The notes under the pieces are model-generated. The model ran no database searches, was not told the origin of the DNA, and worked only from the letters and a program-made list of their open reading frames with translations. A DNA stretch of 64,000 nt from Roseiflexus sp. (GTDB taxonomy: Bacteria > Chloroflexota > Chloroflexia > Chloroflexales > Roseiflexaceae), in assembly GCA_025062325.1 (NCBI GenBank), contig JANXAL010000116.1, positions 1 to 64,000 on the forward strand, in the 5' to 3' direction. The position numbers were made by a program, and so were the translations under genes. Position 1 is the stretch's first letter. Each line of letters opens with the position of its first letter. This document shows positions 63,938 through 64,000 of this stretch, piece by piece.

Positions 63938-64000
63938 GACAACCCGCAACCTTCCGCTTTCCCACGTCCGACGTCCGATGCCTTCCTACCTTCAACCCTC

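Overview
The window looks like chromosomal DNA of a high-GC filamentous anoxygenic phototroph of the Chloroflexota, most likely Roseiflexus or a close relative. This rests on protein style (phytoene synthase with a CarH-type regulator, Thr/Pro-rich anchored envelope proteins, a CYTH/CHAD fusion, Mrp and FixABCX operons) and on intergenic repeats of a kind I associate with that genus; it was not checked by a search. About 60 protein genes cover most of the sequence. I saw no rRNA, tRNA, CRISPR array, insertion sequence or prophage.

Layout. 51-6065 (+): tightly packed run of an H-box-less sensor ATPase, class B penicillin-binding protein, S41-like lipoprotein, hisB and an F420-type LLM oxidoreductase. 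6075-6729 (+): an MntA/HepT toxin-antitoxin pair whose toxin gene carries an in-frame stop. 6739-10063 (+): anchored LamG protein, AAA ATPase, aat. 10070-21671 (-): HtrA-like protease, TIGR01777 epimerase, crtB, a CarH-type B12 photoreceptor regulator, a BNR propeller, methyltransferase plus DUF309, A-type Fe-S carrier, mrp ATPase with moaA, and an alpha/beta hydrolase. 22163-28027 (+): complete mrpABCDEFG cation/proton antiporter. 28327-30858: small membrane protein, then ktrB/ktrA and an Lrp-type RAM protein on the minus strand. 31205-37621 (+): acyl-CoA ligase, CpXC protein with iron alcohol dehydrogenase, histidine kinase. 38159-43813: mostly minus-strand small genes, CDF-like transporter, dodecin, YbaK-like deacylase, tyrS (+), CYTH-CHAD (-). 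43993-46843 (+): rpsO-pnp. 46937-50579 (-): CPBP protease, DNA methyltransferase, TPP enzyme. 50713-55202 (+): DUF4342 protein, a tandem-repeat region, then fixABCX. 55878-60156 (-): a four-gene cassette of Ras-like GTPase, coiled-coil protein, membrane effector and hybrid kinase. 60498-62351 (+): divergent HD-GYP response regulator. 62474-63848 (-): membrane protein and methyltransferase.

How the genes work together. The Mrp antiporter and KtrAB lie next to each other on opposite strands and together suggest a Na+/H+/K+ homeostasis locus. CarH next to crtB suggests light- and B12-dependent carotenoid control; its own promoter is followed by two exact 11-bp tandem repeats. FixABCX should couple NADH oxidation to ferredoxin and quinone reduction. 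The strongest candidate for an undescribed system is the cassette at 55878-60156: a Rab/Ras-like GTPase with Ser at the Gln61 position, a coiled-coil partner, a membrane protein joining a cytoplasmic GTPase-associated-type domain to an outside SH3 domain, and a hybrid histidine kinase, with adjacent genes overlapping or separated by only a few bases.

Intergenic DNA is unusually rich in structured or repetitive sequence: a palindromic composite element (37783-38080), purine-rich AGGCAAGAGGCGAG-type repeats at five or more places, a 147-bp tandem repeat ending in a terminator (51184-51530), and interleaved inverted repeats (35815-35873).
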